The translations under genes were made by a program, and so were the position numbers. A DNA stretch of 64,000 nt. It comes from an uncultured Ruminiclostridium sp. GTDB lineage: Bacteria; Bacillota; Clostridia; Oscillospirales; Ruminococcaceae. Positions 62,202 through 64,000 of the stretch are shown here, piece by piece. Location of the stretch: NCBI GenBank assembly GCA_947629925.1, contig CANRFO010000007.1, positions 62,001 to 126,000 on the forward strand, given 5' to 3'. The notes under the pieces were generated by a model that saw nothing but the letters and a program-made list of their open reading frames with translations, was not told where the DNA came from and did no database searches. Each line of letters starts with the position of its first letter. Within the stretch, counting starts at the first letter, position 1.

Positions 62202-62230
62202 TTGACAAACACATTATATGATGTTATAAT
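62202..62230 (+). promoter_or_regulatory. Full-consensus sigmaA promoter of cas5c-cas8c
   Basis: TTGACA and TATAAT with exactly 17 bases between, 27 bases before cas5c. Confidence 0.88.
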
Positions 62231-62257
62231 AAATATAAATAAAGGAGGTGATTTTAT

Positions 62258-62977
62258 ATGGGCTATGGATTTAAGATCATTGCCGAAAGCGATCATGCCT
62301 TATTTACCAGACCGTCTATGAAAACAGAGCGTGTCAGTTTTGACGTGCCCACCGTTTCAGCTCTTGAAGGTCTGATAAAATCTGTCTACTGGAAACCGCC
62401 AATTCGCTATGTCATAGACAAGATCATTGTTTTCAATCCCATAAAATTCACAAACATCAGAAGAAACGAGGTAAAGAGCAAGATACCGCTTTCCGCTGTG
62501 AAAGGGCAGATGAAAGGCTCAGGTTCGCCGATAATATATACCTCGGAGGAACGCAGTCAGCGTTCGTCAATGATACTCAAAGATGTGAAGTACGGCATTG
62601 AGTTTCATTTTGAGCTTACGGGACTTAAAGCCGACAAGGCGGACGAATGTGAGGAAAAGCACTATAACATTATGCTCCGCAGATTGAGAAACGGTCAGTT
62701 TTTCCGTCAGCCCTGCTTTGGCTGTCGGGAATTTCCCGTAAAGCGGATAGAGCTTGTGGAGGAGTTTGACCTTTCTCAGGTAGACGATTCTCTCAAGGGC
62801 GATATTGATCTTGGTTATATGCTGTACGGTCTGAAATTTGAGGACAACGGTATTCCCGTTAACGGCGACTGGGAACATCCGATATTTTCCGACAAAGCTG
62901 ATGCGATGTACTACCGTCCGCATATGATAGACGGTGTTATCGACGTTGCCCGTTACAGGGGAGGGATAGTATGTTGA
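62258..62977 (+). CDS. cas5c: Type I-C Cas5 (Cas5c/Cas5d), pre-crRNA endonuclease
   Basis: 239 residues. In type I-C, which lacks Cas6, this Cas5 processes the CRISPR transcript and caps the crRNA in Cascade. The family pattern is clear: an opening that keeps TRPSMKTERVSFDVPT, then SALEGLIKSVYWKPPIRYVIDKI, the middle KHYNIMLRRLRNGQFFRQPCFGCREFP, and the end MYYRPHMIDGVIDV (all read in pieces). Very strong AAAGGAGGTGAT site. It overlaps cas8c by 7 bases. Confidence 0.95.
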   Translation: MGYGFKIIAESDHALFTRPSMKTERVSFDVPTVSALEGLIKSVYWKPPIRYVIDKIIVFNPIKFTNIRRNEVKSKIPLSAVKGQMKGSGSPIIYTSEERSQRSSMILKDVKYGIEFHFELTGLKADKADECEEKHYNIMLRRLRNGQFFRQPCFGCREFPVKRIELVEEFDLSQVDDSLKGDIDLGYMLYGLKFEDNGIPVNGDWEHPIFSDKADAMYYRPHMIDGVIDVARYRGGIVC

Positions 62978-64000
62978 TAAACGCCTTATGCGAATACGAA
63001 AATTTAAGGGCAAAGGCCGACTCTGCGTCCGAAGGCTGGGAAAAGCAGCCTGTGCATTATCTGATAATACTTTCCTCCGACGGCAGGATAGCGAACATTC
63101 TTGACATTCGCAAAGCTGACAAAGTCTACGATAAAAAGGGCAAGGAAAAGACAGTTTACAAGCCGAAAGACGTTCTGCTTCCAAAGCGCACGCAAAAGCC
63201 GGGTATTGAATCCAATTATGTAGAACACCGTGCCCTTTACATATTCGGGCTGAATTACGATAAGGAAAGCGGAAAATTTACTCCCGAAGACAAAACCGAC
63301 AAAGCAAAGAAATCCCACAGCGCTTTTGTAAAGCACGAGCTTGAATTTATGGAAGGACTTGATTCTCCTGTTTGCAATGCTTACAGGAGCTTTATTGAAA
63401 GCTGGGTCCCCGAAAATGAAACAGAGAATCCCGAACTTATGAAACTTGGCAAGAACGTTGAAAATGCATATTTTGCATTTTCACTCGGCGTCGGCAAGCC
63501 TTTTTTTCAGGAGGACGCTCAGCTTAAGGAAAAATACAAAGCGATCCTGTCCGCTGAAACAAAGCGGCAAAGCGAAAGCGCCAACACTGCCGTATGCGAG
63601 ATATTAGGGCAAAGGCTCCCTGTTGCCAGACTTCATGATAAGGTGACTTTTCCGTTCGGACAAGCCTCAGGAAGCCAGCTTGTCAGTATGAACGACACCG
63701 CCTTTGAGTCCTATGGCAAGACCCAGTCCTATAACAGCAACGTTTCCGAGCTTGCTATGAAACAGTACACTTCTGCGCTGAAATATCTTCTCAACGACCC
63801 CGATCATCACATTATTATCGGAAAGATGACCGTCATTTTCTTTGCTATGAAAGAAAATGATACATCAGAATGTAAGATATTCCTGAAATCGACGTCAGGG
63901 GTACAAAGCTCCGTTGACAGTACATCGGAAGGAGATATTAAAGGCGCTGGAGAACACGTAAAATCAGGCGTTGTCCCTGATACAGAGCGGCTTGACAGCG
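62971..64000 (+). CDS. cas8c: Type I-C Cas8 (Cas8c/Csd1), N-terminal part, runs off the window
   Basis: The large Cascade subunit that recognises the PAM. The frame is open from the ATG at 62971 to the window end (343 codons). Family blocks are YEHRALYIFGLNYD-like sequence (here VEHRALYIFGLNYD), KHELEFMEGLDSP, and GSQLVSMNDTAFESYGKTQSYNSNVSE with YTSALKYLLND after it (read in pieces). Overlap with cas5c by 7 bases shows one operon. The C-terminal half, with cas7c, cas4, cas1, cas2 and the array expected beyond, is outside the window. Confidence 0.93.
   Translation, partial: MLINALCEYENLRAKADSASEGWEKQPVHYLIILSSDGRIANILDIRKADKVYDKKGKEKTVYKPKDVLLPKRTQKPGIESNYVEHRALYIFGLNYDKESGKFTPEDKTDKAKKSHSAFVKHELEFMEGLDSPVCNAYRSFIESWVPENETENPELMKLGKNVENAYFAFSLGVGKPFFQEDAQLKEKYKAILSAETKRQSESANTAVCEILGQRLPVARLHDKVTFPFGQASGSQLVSMNDTAFESYGKTQSYNSNVSELAMKQYTSALKYLLNDPDHHIIIGKMTVIFFAMKENDTSECKIFLKSTSGVQSSVDSTSEGDIKGAGEHVKSGVVPDTERLDS

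Noticed and set aside
1-64000. tRNA, rRNA, insertion sequences or prophage genes
   Set aside because: None recognised on either strand; no transposase or integrase motifs and no terminal inverted repeats with target duplications were found.

Overview
The window is a chromosomal segment from an anaerobic, endospore-lineage Firmicute, most like a plant-fibre-degrading Ruminococcus (Oscillospiraceae). I infer this from the gene order (def-fmt-rsmB-rlmN-prpC-prkC-rsgA-spoVM, and spoIIIAA-AH followed by asp23-nusB-xse-ispA-dxs-tlyA-nadK-argR-recN), from the anaerobic NrdG activase, from lipoprotein and intracellular beta-glucan hydrolases (GH5, GH16), and from a type I-C CRISPR-Cas locus. Coding is dense. 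Starts are often GTG or TTG behind strong AGGAG-type ribosome-binding sites, and operons with overlapping genes are common. No rRNA, tRNA, transposon or CRISPR array was found.

Layout. 1-9290: tail of priA, then def, fmt, a YugP-like membrane zinc peptidase, rsmB, rlmN, the PP2C phosphatase and PASTA kinase pair, and rsgA. 9400-10640: a small sporulation-type island with a 50-codon membrane protein, the 27-codon spoVM, a 79-residue single-span membrane protein and an M50 (SpoIVFB-like) protease. 10730-17340: rplS with a long structured leader, two signal peptidases (one with a 165-residue repeat-bearing cytoplasmic extension), rbgA, rnhB, yraN, thrC and a metallophosphoesterase. 17350-20690: tig-clpP-clpX. 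20680-26020: a beta-glucan accessory region (intracellular GH5, lipoprotein GH16, an orphan sugar-binding lipoprotein, a surface protein and an AraC regulator). 26020-28210: a ComEA-like protein, spo0A and a Xre-type regulator. 28260-37630: a complete arginine biosynthesis cluster (argG, argH, argC, argJ, argB, argD, argF) with an embedded PfkB-type kinase and a GNAT acetyltransferase. 37630-43930: leftward genes, comprising a zinc-ribbon protein, an nrdG-peptide-binding-lipoprotein pair, and a Zur-VOC-ZnuA-ZnuC-ZnuB zinc-uptake operon. 43990-48620: the spoIIIA operon. 48610-57880: the asp23-to-recN housekeeping cluster. 57880-59620: a CBM-GH5 endoglucanase lipoprotein. 59720-64000: cas3, cas5c and the first part of cas8c.

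The points most worth a second look are: a Spo0A in which the phospho-acceptor aspartate is glutamate (E56) and one acidic-pocket residue is Asn; the displacement of that spo0A from its usual recN-spoIVB-spo0A neighbourhood; the two small genes in the SpoVM/SpoIVFB-like island; the repeat-tailed signal peptidase; a motif shared by two promoter regions in the glucan region; a perfect 7-1-7 Fur-family operator lying on the zur promoter; a 73-nt multi-stem inverted-repeat element between spoIIIAH and asp23; and the kinase and acetyltransferase inside the arginine operon. All calls come from reading the sequence alone; family names rest on recognisable motifs and synteny, not on searches.
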